From: Thermothelomyces thermophilus ATCC 42464
Taxonomy: Eukaryota; Ascomycota; Sordariomycetes; Sordariales; Chaetomiaceae
Direction of reading: 5' to 3'
DNA: 64,000 bases
NCBI RefSeq assembly: GCF_000226095.1
Contig: NC_016477.1
Span: 62,001-126,000, forward strand
Shown one piece after another: positions 24,004 through 34,612 of this stretch. Positions within the stretch are counted from its first letter, which is position 1; each line of letters starts with the position of its first letter. The position numbers were made by a program, and so were the translations under genes. The notes under the pieces were generated by a model. That model did not search any database and was not told where the DNA came from. It saw only the letters and a list, made by a program, of their open reading frames with translations.

Positions 24004-25283
24004 GTTGCGTGCTCCGCTCGCGGCGGGGACTTGTATCGAAGGCGCCGGGCTGCCAGTGTACCTGATCGACTTGCCCACAGAGGTTCCGAGGTTCGATACC
24101 GCGATGCTGTAGGTCTGGACTGCGGAGGCGGTCGGTCGAGGCCTTGGCCCAAGGGCTGTCACCGCTCGGCAAGGTGAGTCCTCTTGGAAAGAGGTATGAT
24201 ATATCTGTAGTTTACTCTGGTACGTGCAAGTCGCCGATACCTTACGAGATGCTTTGGATGCCCTGGGCAGACAAGCCCCGCACGGGCCGTCAGAGCACAG
24301 TTAAGCAACCAAATTGTTACTGTGACCCTTGCAATCAGCAAGTGGAACGCGTCTAGAGGTGCCAGTTCTATGTTTTCCTACGGTAGTGCGTAAATTTGAA
24401 GCGCACACCGAAGGTTCGAGACGAGTTCTAGAGATGAAGCGATAATCAAGTGATTCCCGATGACGACTGTTGTACGGAGGTATTGTGAGTTCTCGATCAA
24501 AAGTGGTTACGTTGCGTTCGAGGAAGTGGGGTTACTGAGAGGATCGAATGGTATTGTACGGATTACTCCGTATTTGTAACCTGTATCCGTATTTCTGTTG
24601 TAGAACCGAGTTGTATGTAATCCGTAATTGCCCAGAACTGTCCATTATCGTAGTGACTTTTCATGGTAATGATCAAGCACACAAGTACCACCATCATCAA
24701 ACCACAAAGTGCACTTCATTCACTGTGTACAGTCAGAATGCTAATGTTCTCTCTCTCAATCGTGGGTATGGTCAGAAGGCTACTAGCTCTTTTGTCTAAT
24801 CCGTATTGGGTTTGAGTTTGCCAAACCAACACTATGCTTACGTCATGCAGCTCTCGGCGCCAGCCACCAAGTTCCTCTAAAAGCCACTACAAGTGGTCCT
24901 AGCAGAGACACTATCGCCCAGTGAAGTTGTCCGATGTCCGAGCATACGTAACAAAATATCTACAATAGGTAGGCTTGAGAAGCCTTTCCAGGGGCTGTTT
25001 CTGTTTCGGTACCCTTGGCTGTCTGCTGGTCCACGCGGCCACGATAGGGGATAAAGAGGCTGGAATGCGACTCGAATTTCCGCTTTCCGATCATTGACAC
25101 GTTTCCAGCTGTCATTTTCTTTCTCTTAATTATCGCCATCGCACGTCAGGTAATCTTAATCTTGATACTGATTAACAGGTAATTAATCTTAATCTAGATA
25201 CTGATTAACAGGTAATTTTTTTTTTCAAATCTCTCTTCGGTGCAGCCCTCCTGTTCGTTCGGAAAAATCTCTCGCGAGCCGCC
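24004..25283. other. Divergent intergenic region, no gene supported
   Basis: Shared upstream region of VFA1 (minus) and the monooxygenase gene (plus). It contains TACTCCGTA at 24564, several CCGTA/TCCGTAAT words, and a tandem duplication just before the monooxygenase start. No convincing reading frame. Confidence 0.55.
25147..25217. repeat. Tandem duplication in the promoter of the monooxygenase gene
   Basis: A unit of 29-33 bp beginning CAGGTAAT and ending GATACTGATTAA occurs twice in a row (25147-25175 and 25176-25208) and begins a third time (25209-25217). The copies differ by a 4-bp TAAT insertion and one substitution. It ends about 67 bp before the start codon, so it probably lies in the proximal promoter or 5' leader. 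Confidence 0.85.
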
Positions 25284-26540
25284 ATGACAACGGGCACCCA
25301 TTTCTTGTCTGGGCGGCACATTGTTGTTGCCGGCGCCGGCATGGCGGGCCTGTCATTTGCCGTCGCCCTTCGCAAGATCTGGCCAACTGGCGTGCCGCCA
25401 CCGCGAGTCACCATCTTCGAGCGCGACACGAAACAGGACATGCTGGGCCGCGAGGGATACAGCCTCTCGCTCGCGGGTGCTGACGATACAGGCGGGCTGG
25501 TTGCGCTCAGAGATCTCGGTCTGCTGGACGAGATCCTCGGGCACGCGATCCTGGGCACGGACGAGAAGGGCGCCTTCAAGCTCTGGGATGCCGACTGGAG
25601 CCAGGTCCTGAGCGTCCGACTGCGCCCGGCTCCCGGGCTCCCGACATCCGGCATCCGGATTGCGAGGAAACACTTGCGCGAGACGCTCCTCGGTGCCGTG
25701 ACCGACGAGATTCGGTGGGGGACTGCCTGTCTATCGGCCACCAAGTCCGAGAGCGGGAAGGTGGTGGTCCGCGTCTCGGACAACCAGGGGTCACAAGAGT
25801 CCACGGTCGAGTGCGACCTGCTGGTGGTGGCTGACGGGGCGAGCAGCAAGATCAGGGCGAGCCTGCGTCCAGACGATGTGCTGCAGTACGCCGGCGCCGT
25901 CCAGATGGGTGGGCTGGCCCACTTCCCGGAAGGCATCCCGCCACCTCTGGGCGAGAACTGGGGCCAGCAGGTGTCCGGTGGCCGCGGCGTCTCCTGCTTC
26001 TACTCGCCCGTCGACAAGCATAGGCTCGTGTGGGCGTTCAGCTTCCGCGAGTCGACGCCTCGGCAGACCATCAAACCGCCAACCTCGGAGGAAACCGCGC
26101 GGGTTCTGCTCGATGAGATTCTCCAGAAGGGTCACATGCTGGGACAGCTGTTTGAAACCATCGCAGGCTCCGCCACCGATCCCAAGGAGGTCTTCTGCTT
26201 GCCGGCAAGAGACAAGAAACCATTTTCTCACGACCTGGCGAAGACGGGGCCTATCGTGTTCATCGGAGACAGCAACCACGCGGTCAGCCCCTTTGCGGGA
26301 TACGGGGCCAGCTTGGCTCTGAAGGACGGCTGGGATTTGGCTCAGAAGCTGACGGCGGCGGACTCGGTCGTGGATGCGGTCCGAAAGTACGACGCCGTAA
26401 GCGTCCCTCGGGCTACCAAGGTGCTCGCAACCTCGAGATCGCGGATCAAGTGGGGTCACAGCACCGGCCTGATGTTCTTCCTCTGGCGCGGGTTCTTGAA
26501 GGCTTTGGGTTATGTTCTGTGGCTCACTGGGAGAGCTTGA
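25284..26540 (+). CDS. FAD-dependent class A monooxygenase (UbiH/PHBH type)
   Basis: A single-exon 418-aa flavoprotein that would hydroxylate an aromatic or polyketide-like substrate using NAD(P)H and O2. The start MTTGTHFLSGRHIVVAGAGMAG puts the dinucleotide-binding GxGxxG loop near residues 16-21, followed by an acidic strand end (VTIFERD). The conserved DG motif is in DLLVVADGASSKIR, and the second FAD motif is GPIVFIGDSNHAVSPFAGYGASLALKDG. Length and motif order match fungal salicylate/zeaxanthin-epoxidase-like enzymes. The C-terminus is hydrophobic (TGLMFFLWRGFLKALGYVLWL), possibly a membrane anchor. No partner biosynthetic genes flank it, so its substrate is unknown. The promoter carries a tandem duplication. 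Confidence 0.9.
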   Translation: MTTGTHFLSGRHIVVAGAGMAGLSFAVALRKIWPTGVPPPRVTIFERDTKQDMLGREGYSLSLAGADDTGGLVALRDLGLLDEILGHAILGTDEKGAFKLWDADWSQVLSVRLRPAPGLPTSGIRIARKHLRETLLGAVTDEIRWGTACLSATKSESGKVVVRVSDNQGSQESTVECDLLVVADGASSKIRASLRPDDVLQYAGAVQMGGLAHFPEGIPPPLGENWGQQVSGGRGVSCFYSPVDKHRLVWAFSFRESTPRQTIKPPTSEETARVLLDEILQKGHMLGQLFETIAGSATDPKEVFCLPARDKKPFSHDLAKTGPIVFIGDSNHAVSPFAGYGASLALKDGWDLAQKLTAADSVVDAVRKYDAVSVPRATKVLATSRSRIKWGHSTGLMFFLWRGFLKALGYVLWLTGRA

Positions 26541-27633
26541 GGGCAATACTATCTCCCCCAATCTTGATTACTGTGGCACGTTGTTGTGGGATAAAACTCT
26601 TCGGGTGATCAGATATTCCTCTCCGTCCTTCTTCTTCTTTCCTTTTCTTTTGCCTTCTTCTTCTTTCCTTTTCTTTTCCTTTTTTTCTCGGCCGGTGGAG
26701 TTTCTGTTGATGGCGAACTTGGAAACAACTCGAAATAATCGACCTCATAGGGCCGGAGAGACAATCTCGGCGAGCAATACCCCATCAAGCTCTGTTGTTG
26801 TGTGTACTATGGATGTGCTCTGAGAGCCGCAGCATTATAGGCATTCTGACACACGCTAATAATCACCTAGTCCTCCAAAACATGTACTTGGAATTTAGAG
26901 AATGCCTGATGTGATGCAGTATTAATTAATCCCAGTGGGATGTTGCGAACAGGGAACAAGCATTCTATAATATGTGATCAATCTTAAGAACCGAATCAGC
27001 CAAGTTGGAGTACCAGAGTGTCGAATAACTGGATATTTATGGGAAGGACAATCCTGGAAGATACAAGCATGTTTCTTGTGTAGTGTCAAGAAGGACTTGT
27101 ATACGAAGATTTGCGGACCCCAGGCTGCTCAACGGGGGTGCATAAGGACTTCCAAGCTATAACCCAAGCAAATTATCGAATTACCTTGGAGGTACCTGAC
27201 ATAATTAGCGAGCGTTCGTTCTCATGACTACGGAGCTTGAGTGCGCTCAAGATTCACTTCGTGGTCCTTTTTTTTTTTTTTTTTTGCCATATTCAACTCT
27301 CCAGTCTGACCTTCACCACTAATTATTAGGGCGAGGAATCGGTCAGCTACCTCCAGGTGCTACTTCCTACCTAGGGTCACGTGGGTTGGGCCATACCCCG
27401 CGGTGTGGGTGCCTAGAGATAGGGCCATGAGTTGAAGGAGGATACGGGATCCACTGCACAACAGAACTCGGGTGCCTGTCCTAGAATGCTGCTGCCTCAC
27501 CAGCTAATGGCAGTTGAGAACAACCCTATACCCGTTGCTCTTGTCGGGTTCACCACCTGAGACAGTTCCCGTATTCTCGCGCGAGTTGAAACTTCTCAGC
27601 CCAACTACCCCTCGACGTCTCAGGAAGCACGGA
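26541..27633. other. Intergenic, no gene supported
   Basis: Starts with T/C-rich sequence (26620-26690) after the monooxygenase gene and includes a T run of about 18 at about 27268-27285. No convincing frame. The last few hundred bases are presumably promoter and leader of the following zinc-finger gene. Confidence 0.55.
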
Positions 27634-30178
27634 ATGTCCAACGCTCAGCAACACAATTTGACTGGGCTCAACATAGCAGGAAGACCCGGAGCTCGTCTAT
27701 GTTCAGATGAACGAACTGCCAGCTCCCCGCCTATCTACAGGGCTACAGAGTCTCGACAAGACCAACAACAAACGATGAGAGATGACTCTGACACTCAGAT
27801 TGCCCGTCTGGTCGATGACTTTTCGCGCCTCCAGCATCAGGATTCCCAAGAAGCGGAAACTCTGCCACCACCAGCGCGTAGTCACGACGATGAAGGGCAA
27901 CACTCCCAAGGAGCCCCCGCCGTGGCGGGCGGGAATGCAGTCAATCACGGCGACGTGGAATCGGACATCTCAACCGATGAGTCGCCCGGCCCGGACTTGG
28001 ATGACGATACCTATGAGAAGAGTCCCCTGGAACGAAAACGGTCAGAGATGATCGAGCGCATCATGAAGAGTTTCCGTGCCTCTCTCGACTCCAAAATCGC
28101 TACGATCGGGGGGAGAACAGCTCAGCCGACAGTCAAGAAGGAGGCTGAGACGGAAACCACAGAGACGCACCTCGCGCAGTCACGGAGCAAACGGGCGCTG
28201 AAAAAAAAGAGCATCCCCCAGGGATGGGTTCAACCCCAGAATGGGCCACCGGCACCTGGCGCAGCGTATGCTCCCCCTCCAGTGCCTCCCCGATCGGAGC
28301 CGCCGACGGCCGGGCCGGTCCCAGGGACTTCAGGCCTGCCCCCGCCTCCGCCCCCCTTGCCCGCAACCCCCATGCCAATCCACTTTCATCATCTTTTTGT
28401 CGCCCCTCCCCCTCCTCCTCCCCCTCCCCCTCCTGTGCAGCAATTACCTAGCATCGCTCATCAAGGGGCCGCCCTACCCGGCCAATCCTGGCCTGCTGCG
28501 CCGTCGAGTCGTAACAGTGGCCAACCTGATCATCTTACCCGGGGGCAGGAAGTTTCCGCCCGACTCCAGGCGGCCAGGGGATCACGGGGCCCGCCGGTGC
28601 GCACCTCCTCGAACGTTACCACGAATGCCAATGTCGAGCGTGGTAGCGAGGGCCCCTCTTCGGCTATTACCAGCCTACGGGACTTCTTGTCAGCCGTTCC
28701 ACGCCCCGATACCGTGACCGGGGCTTTCTCTTCCGACTCAGCCTTCGAATCTCCTACGGTTGCGGCACCCGATTTCCACGGATCACCATATGCCACCAAC
28801 CTGGCTCTTGCTGCCTCGGCATCGCATGTTCCTGCAACTGAACCGCAACCAAACGAGGAACGAGGTCTGCTGCGAGTGAATCAGAACGTGAAGCGAGCGG
28901 CTAGTCCGGAGTTTTCGAGCCCAGATGGTCTGCTGGAGGTGGAGCAGGAAACAGACGGTGATGGCAGGCGCAAGAAGAGCAAACGAAGTTCAAACGCTGC
29001 CGTTCAGGGAGGGAGAGGGTTACCAAAGTTTGCTTGCCCCTATTTCAAGAGGAACCCGAGGAAGTATCGCAAGTGGACTTCGTGTCCCGGGCCGGGATGG
29101 GACGAGGTTCACCGGGTCAAGTATGTGGTTGCCGCAGCCAGGATATATGTCAACGTGTCTCCCGGACGCTGACAAACAATCACAGAACGCACCTCTACAG
29201 ACGGCACCCCCTTCCCATCCAATGCCCCCGGTGTTGGGAACCGTTTAAGACAGACGCCCAGCTCCAGGCACATCTGCAACAAAACCCGCCGTGCCCCATC
29301 CAAAGCAACCGCACGCTTCAGGAAGGATTTACCAAGGACCAGGAAAAGAAGCTGCGAAGCCGCAAGAAGACGCATGCGGACATGACTGACGAGGAGAAGT
29401 GGCGGGAGATTTACATGATCCTCTTTCCGGACGACGACCCGGACACCATTCCATCGCCATGTAAGTTTGATCGGCTCTAATCATGACCTTGAAGAAGACA
29501 AAGTAGATCCTGATTACGGCGACGCGTTGAATAGACTACAGCGAATCCGAGGATGGCGGGGATAACCACAACTCGGGACTTTCTGGCGAGTTGGAGGACT
29601 ACGCCACCTTCATCCGCCGAGAGATGCCCACGCTCGTGCGGCGGGAGCTCGAGACGTTGTTCCGGGAAGAATACCCGGACATCGAGGAGCGAATCCGTCC
29701 CCGCGTTGCCGACATTGTCCTGAGTCTGCAACCCAGGCTTCTGAGCCTCTACAGACAGTCACAGATGCCCCTGAGCGAGTACGGTCCACAGCAGCATGCA
29801 GAGACGGGAAGGACTGCGAGCGGCAGCGAGCCGACCCTCACGCCCCTCTTGTCTCAAGGCACGGACCCGGGATCGGGGTCAGAGCCTCACTCGACTCCGG
29901 ACATGGTGGTGGGAGCCAGCAACATAACTTTGGACGAGCTCGAAGCACAGCTAGGTCTTGGTGCTAGTGGTCTGGGCATCCAGTGGAACAGCATCGGTCC
30001 TGTGCCCCAAGTGCCGCCGATACAGCCACCAGAGGGCGATGTTGGACTCGCGTTAGATTCGTTCGACTGGGACTATGATTTCGATAAGTGGCTGAACCCT
30101 GCTCTCTTCATGCCGCCCGTTGGAGGGAACTACACAGCGGGTCCTTCGGCCAGGGCGCAGCGACACAATCGTGGTTAA
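27634..30178 (+). CDS. Zinc-finger protein of an expanded fungal C2H2-like family
   Basis: Three exons: 27634-29120, 29186-29460 and 29535-30178 (introns of 65 and 74 nt, GTATGT...CACAG and GTAAGT...AATAG), about 801 aa. The core, split by intron 1, is FACPYFKRNPRKYRKWTSC, GWDEVHRVKTHLYRRH and IQCPRCWEPFKTDAQLQAH, a Cys/His module typical of a family with many copies in sordariomycetes. N-terminal of it are about 470 disordered residues, rich in acidic and Ser segments, then a proline-rich block (PPPPPPLPATPMP and a run of 11 prolines). C-terminal of it is a charged region (EEKWREIYMILFPDDDPD) and a helix-rich segment, RRELETLFREEYPDIEERI. The start could instead be the ATG at 27775, leaving out 47 residues. 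Probably nuclear; the target is unknown. Confidence 0.82.
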
Positions 30179-30819
30179 TAGAGCTTAGAGGACTTTCAGG
30201 GCGCTCATCCCTAGGTAATTATGTCCCGTTGACATTCGACGGAATCGAATGGTTTCAATGACCCAGCTTGAGCCACGGTTAATTAATTACACTATCATGC
30301 AGTAAGCGCAGAGACCCTCCCCAGCGACGATGGCACGCAGGGCTGGTAACACCGGTCGTGGATGGCGTAACCACTCACGCCCTGAGCCATGCCGCCTTTC
30401 GTGTGTGCGCCACATGGGTATCATTGGCAGCTCATAGCCGGGGTGAGCGGTGTTGAGCCCGAGACGTGAGTCACCTGCGTAACATAGAGATTTAGGTGCG
30501 CATAATTATTATTACTTCCAACTGCCACCTTCCAACTCTAGTGGCTTCTAAAGTAAATCCGTAATTAATACACTTCTTTCCACAGCTGAACCGGCGAGGC
30601 GCTCGGATCATGGTGGAGGGCCGAGAATCCGAGAGCTTTGGGCACATCGTCGCGTTTGCCGACGAAAAAGGTTTCACCACATGTAAAACAGTTAATAGAC
30701 ACACAGTCGAGCCACAATGATGTCTCAAACCCCGTTTTTGGTCTTGAGCGAACAGGAGCCCATTTCCCCCGTCGGGTATCGTCTCGTAATCTTTTGTTCA
30801 CTTCTTTCTCTGGTTCAGA
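30179..30819. other. Convergent intergenic spacer
   Basis: Lies between the 3' ends of the zinc-finger gene (plus) and the SET gene (minus). Contains several TTAATTA words. No gene is supported. Confidence 0.6.
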
Positions 30820-32447
30820 CTAATTAATATCTATTATGCGGCGGAGAAACAGCCTGGACCTCTCGAGTTGCTCGTCATCCACGCTGCCCAGCCGCGCCCA
30901 GCCATCCACGGCCATGCGAGCGTATCTCGTGGCGTTGACCATGTCCCCCTTCAGAAAGTACAGGTCCGCGAGCGTGTCGTGGTACTCGGCCATCAGGGGC
31001 GGGGTCATGTCCCACTCGGAGACCATGAGCCACTCCTCGGTCATGGTGATGGCGTTCTGGTAGAAGCCCTCGCTCCTCGCGTTCAGGATCGTCTCCTTCA
31101 GGCTCTTGACCTTGCTCCTCCAGACCTCGGAGTTGTCGAGGTCCAGCTGGGAAGCGCGGCAGAGCGAGCAGGAACACTCGAAACCCCAGTGGTTCCTCAG
31201 GTACCTCCGGCGCTCTTCCGCCGGCGTCTCCAGGGGCACATCTATATTCGGTGAATTTTGTGGTGGGCGGTTAATTAGTCAACAAAGCTTCTGGGACGGC
31301 GAATGATGAACGGATGAATATGGCAATGGACGACGACAAGACCTACAGCTCATGAGAATCTCTTCCCCCGCATCAATGGCACGGAAAGCGACCACTTCCA
31401 TGGTCAAGCGCCGCTCAGAAAAGCGGTAGTATGCGCTATTTTTTTGTCAGTATATTTATTTGTTGATGACAATTGTAACTGATCGAGAAGCAATGACTGG
31501 CGAGAACAAACTTACTTTGGTCTGCAGGCATGGTTGATTCTCTAATGGGTAGTAGTAGTCAACACCCGTGTCAGTTAATTAGCTACCTAGCTTCAATTCC
31601 CCCCGCAAGACTGGCCATCTAATAAACTCTGTCCGTTACAACCTACCGCTACCTCTGTGAACAGGCCCACATGCACTTCGTCGTCCGCTATCACGACGGT
31701 GTTCGTGTTGGGGCCCATAATGGCGTCCACCTCGTACGGCGACGAGCCTCGACCGAGCGTATAGACCCGGTTCCTGGTCTCCTCGGGCAGCTGGTTCAGT
31801 GCCTGCTTGAGGATACGGCGCCGGTGGTGCGGCTTGGCATCGGCCAGGAAGGGGATGCCGATCAGGACGGAGGGGACATCGACCATGATGATCTCGCCCC
31901 TGCGGATCCGTCGCTTCGCCACCACGCCCACGCCTTTGCCCTCAACAGGAACGATCTCGTAGGCGGGCCCGAGCGAGGCGTCCTCCTTCCGGGAGGCGTG
32001 GGGCTGGGGCATGGGCTTGTCGACAAAGGCTTCCAGGCCGATCAGATGGGAGGCGCTGGTGGTGCTGGTCACCAGGCTGATGCCGTAGCCGTTGCGGAAC
32101 TCGGCCGAGGTGAAGAGGCAGTCCACCCGGGAAGGCGAGTTGTCCCTCTTGGAGGCCTGGTCCAGGCATCTCGGGGGCACGGTCCAGGTCATGGCGTTGC
32201 CGTCATCGTCCTTGCCGCCGCCGCCGTGCACGATCCCGATCCTCCCCGGGACGGGGCAGTCCTTGGTCTCGGCGGCTTCGTGGAGTCTCCGACCCGGCTC
32301 GTTTGGACATTGCGTCGAGCGCCACGAGGACGATGCCGCTGCGGCTGCGACATGAAACGCGATTAGCAGGAATAGCGGCAGACGCAGAGCAAGAAACAAT
32401 GACGAAAGAGAGCGGCGATCCCGTGTCGCTGGCCCTACATCTGCCAT
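30820..32447 (-). CDS. SET-domain protein with N-terminal signal peptide
   Basis: SET domains use S-adenosylmethionine to methylate lysine. Four exons: 32447-31647, 31541-31516 (only 26 nt), 31435-31347 and 31241-30820, total 445 aa with all phases consistent. The N-terminus has basic residues followed by LFLALRLPLFLLIAFHVAAAAASSS, a signal peptide or anchor, unusual for a methyltransferase. The SET N-region begins at YEIVPVEGKGVGVVAKRRIRRGEII; the micro-exon encodes RINHACRPN, the catalytic NHxCxPN motif; exon 3 gives AYYRFSERRLTMEVVAFRAIDAGEEILMS, with Y completed at the next junction; exon 4 gives YVPLETPAEERRRYLRNHWGFECSCSLC with the post-SET cysteines. The C-terminal helices resemble the TPR-like part of SMYD/SET5-type proteins. 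The substrate and whether it truly enters the secretory pathway are unknown. Confidence 0.87.
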
Positions 32448-33149
32448 CTTCGGAGGCTAATAATGGGGGAAATCTGGGGAAATCTGCCGGGTAGGGAAAG
32501 TCTGGACAAAAGGAAGGCAGTCTTCTCACCAGACAGTATTAATTAATTGTGTTTCTGTTCAGCAAGATGCAATGTGTCCCTAATTAGTGGGCCCGGCATT
32601 GGCTTGAACTGAGTTTCTGGGTTTCATGACATTTGAACCGCCGGCTAATTTCAGCGGTTGCGGGACCACTAGAATGGTACTCTACTTGTCGGATACTGGT
32701 ACCTACTGTAGATAATAGTTTAATGAGAACTAAACAGACTCGGAACGAAATACATACCTAGGTACTTAAGCTAGCTATGCAGAAAAGCAGTTTGTAATTA
32801 CTGGTAGTTCCGTCCGAGTCATTGTAAAACGCAAATTGCAAGTTACAATGAACTAAGAAGAGGTCTAGGATACAACTGGGAGAGACAAAATCAGAACTTA
32901 CACCCTGCCTTAATTATGTAAGGTGCAGCACCTCAAGTAAACTATTAGGGGACCTGAGCAGCCAAACCCAACCTTCCTGTCTCGTCTACTGCATCTAAAT
33001 TAGATTATCAAGGTATATGACGAAAGGCTCGTTCGCACTGATTATGCCAGTCATTATTATTTGCATCTTTCTTTTTTTGAAAAACAATAACCATTTAGAC
33101 TTTTGCAAGACCCGCATCGTCCACGTACTTAGTCCTCTTCGAGGCCATG
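32448..33149. other. Intergenic, no gene supported
   Basis: AT-richer spacer between two minus-strand genes, containing the SET gene promoter and the 3' flank of the phosphodiesterase gene. No frame is convincing. Confidence 0.6.
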
Positions 33150-34547
33150 TCATCGACTCAACATGAGACCGAAGCAGTTGGCATAGTAGGTGACGGTGGC
33201 GCTCCAGTCCGAAAAGACGCCGCGCACGCCGACGTCCTGGGCCAGCACGTGCAGCAGGTTGTACACGTCCCCCTCGCTGTCCGTGACGTTGGCGATGCTG
33301 AGGTAGTAGTAGCCGCCATGGGACCCGTCGCCCAGCCAGCCGCTGCGCTCCAGGGTCCAGGTGATGATGTCGAGCCCGAGCTCCTTGGCCCTCCGCGCGT
33401 ACGCGCTCGGGACGATCTTCTCGCCGTCGTCCCCGACGGTGACCAGGTACGGCAGCGGCGGCCCGATGATCCGGACTCCCGCCCGGGCGTACTCCTCGAG
33501 CCGCGCCACCGCCTGCGGCATGGCCTCCGGCGTGGTGGCGCTCTCGTCGAGCAGGATGGCCTGCCGGGCCCATTCGGGCTCGGCCTTGATCCAGTAGAGG
33601 AGGTCGTCGTAGAGGAAGGACTGGAGCCAGACGCGCTCCGGGCCGATCTTGGCCGCCTTGAACTCGTCCACCAGCTGCTGCGCGAACCGGGCCTGCGTGT
33701 AGTCGCCGCCCGGCGGGAAGGGCATGGGCACCTCGGGCGTCTTGAGCTCGGCGGTGAACTTGAGCCCCAGGCCGTCGACGAGGTCGATGTACTCGCGCAC
33801 CGTCAGGATCCGCTCGCACGTCGTCTTGGCGTACAGGTCCGTCCTGTAGGCCGGGGTGCCGCCCACGAACTCAGCCGGCGTGGCGGCGGCCGGGTTCGAG
33901 GAGTCCATCTTGGCGCACATCCGCTTGAGCTCGTCCACGGTGAAGTCGGAGGTGCAGCACTTGGCCTTGGCCGCGGTGCCGTTGGAGGCCGGCTGGAACG
34001 GGACGGTGCATTTGGCGTTCAGCTCGGGGATGGTCACCACGTTGGTGGTGGTGTGGAGGTCGCACTGAGAATGGCGGCACACAAGCTGCTTGTCTTTGGT
34101 GAAGGTGACGTCGCACTCTTGGATCCCGGCCCCCATTCTTGTCTGTTACGTCTTGGGTTAGATTCCAGAATATTAATTAATAACCAATCCTCGAGCACTG
34201 AATCCATGTCCTGGCTAGCACAAAAAAAAGGAAAAGTCTTTATTGCTCACCCCAGCCATGATGGACGAGTAGGTATGCTCCGGAAACTGCAACGTCCCGC
34301 CGCCGCGGTGCGATATGCTCCAGTCGCTCCTCTTCATCTCCTTCTCGGAGCACGAAGCGAGCTTCTGCTTCAGCGGGCCGTCGTCCATCTTGTCAACAAG
34401 CCAGTACGGCCGAGGACCGAGTGAGATCCGCTTAACGGGAGCAACCTTGCCCTTTCCCTGGCCCGAACCAAAGCCATCATGCCCCTGGGGGGCTTGAAGG
34501 CTTGGGATTACCAAGGCCGACCATATCAGTGAACGAAGCATGACCAT
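33150..34547 (-). CDS. Secreted glycerophosphodiester phosphodiesterase family protein
   Basis: GDPD enzymes cleave glycerophosphodiesters to glycerol-3-phosphate and an alcohol, using a TIM barrel and a metal ion. Two exons: 34547-34251 and 34142-33150 (intron 108 nt, GTGAGC...AACAG), 429 aa. The start MVMLRSLIWSALVIPSLQA is a signal peptide. The catalytic first strand is ISHRGGGTLQFPEHTYSS (HRG...PEHT). After the intron come MGAGIQECDVTFTKDKQLVCRHSQCD, with the metal-binding Glu/Asp and the second catalytic His, then FTAELKTPE and the C-terminal barrel strands IITWTLERSGW and VRGVFSDWSATVTYYANC. All catalytic residues expected for the family are present. A CT-rich tract ending in CAG lies just upstream of the start on the coding strand, suggesting a 5' UTR intron. 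Extracellular phosphate scavenging is the likely role. Confidence 0.9.
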
Positions 34548-34586
34548 GGTGGATGCCAGGGGCCCGGTTGGTCTGGTTCTCTGAAG

Positions 34587-34612
34587 ACAGAGAGAGAGAG
34601 AAAGAGAGAGAG
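34587..34612 (-). promoter_or_regulatory. CT-rich leader tract upstream of the phosphodiesterase gene
   Basis: On the coding strand a run of CT dinucleotides ends in TGTCTTCAG at 34581, about 34 nt before the ATG. It could be the pyrimidine tract and acceptor of a 5' UTR intron, or a core promoter CT box. Confidence 0.45.

Noticed and set aside
33147-34424. 425-codon plus-strand frame over the phosphodiesterase gene
   Set aside because: Antisense shadow; the minus strand carries the clear GDPD motifs.
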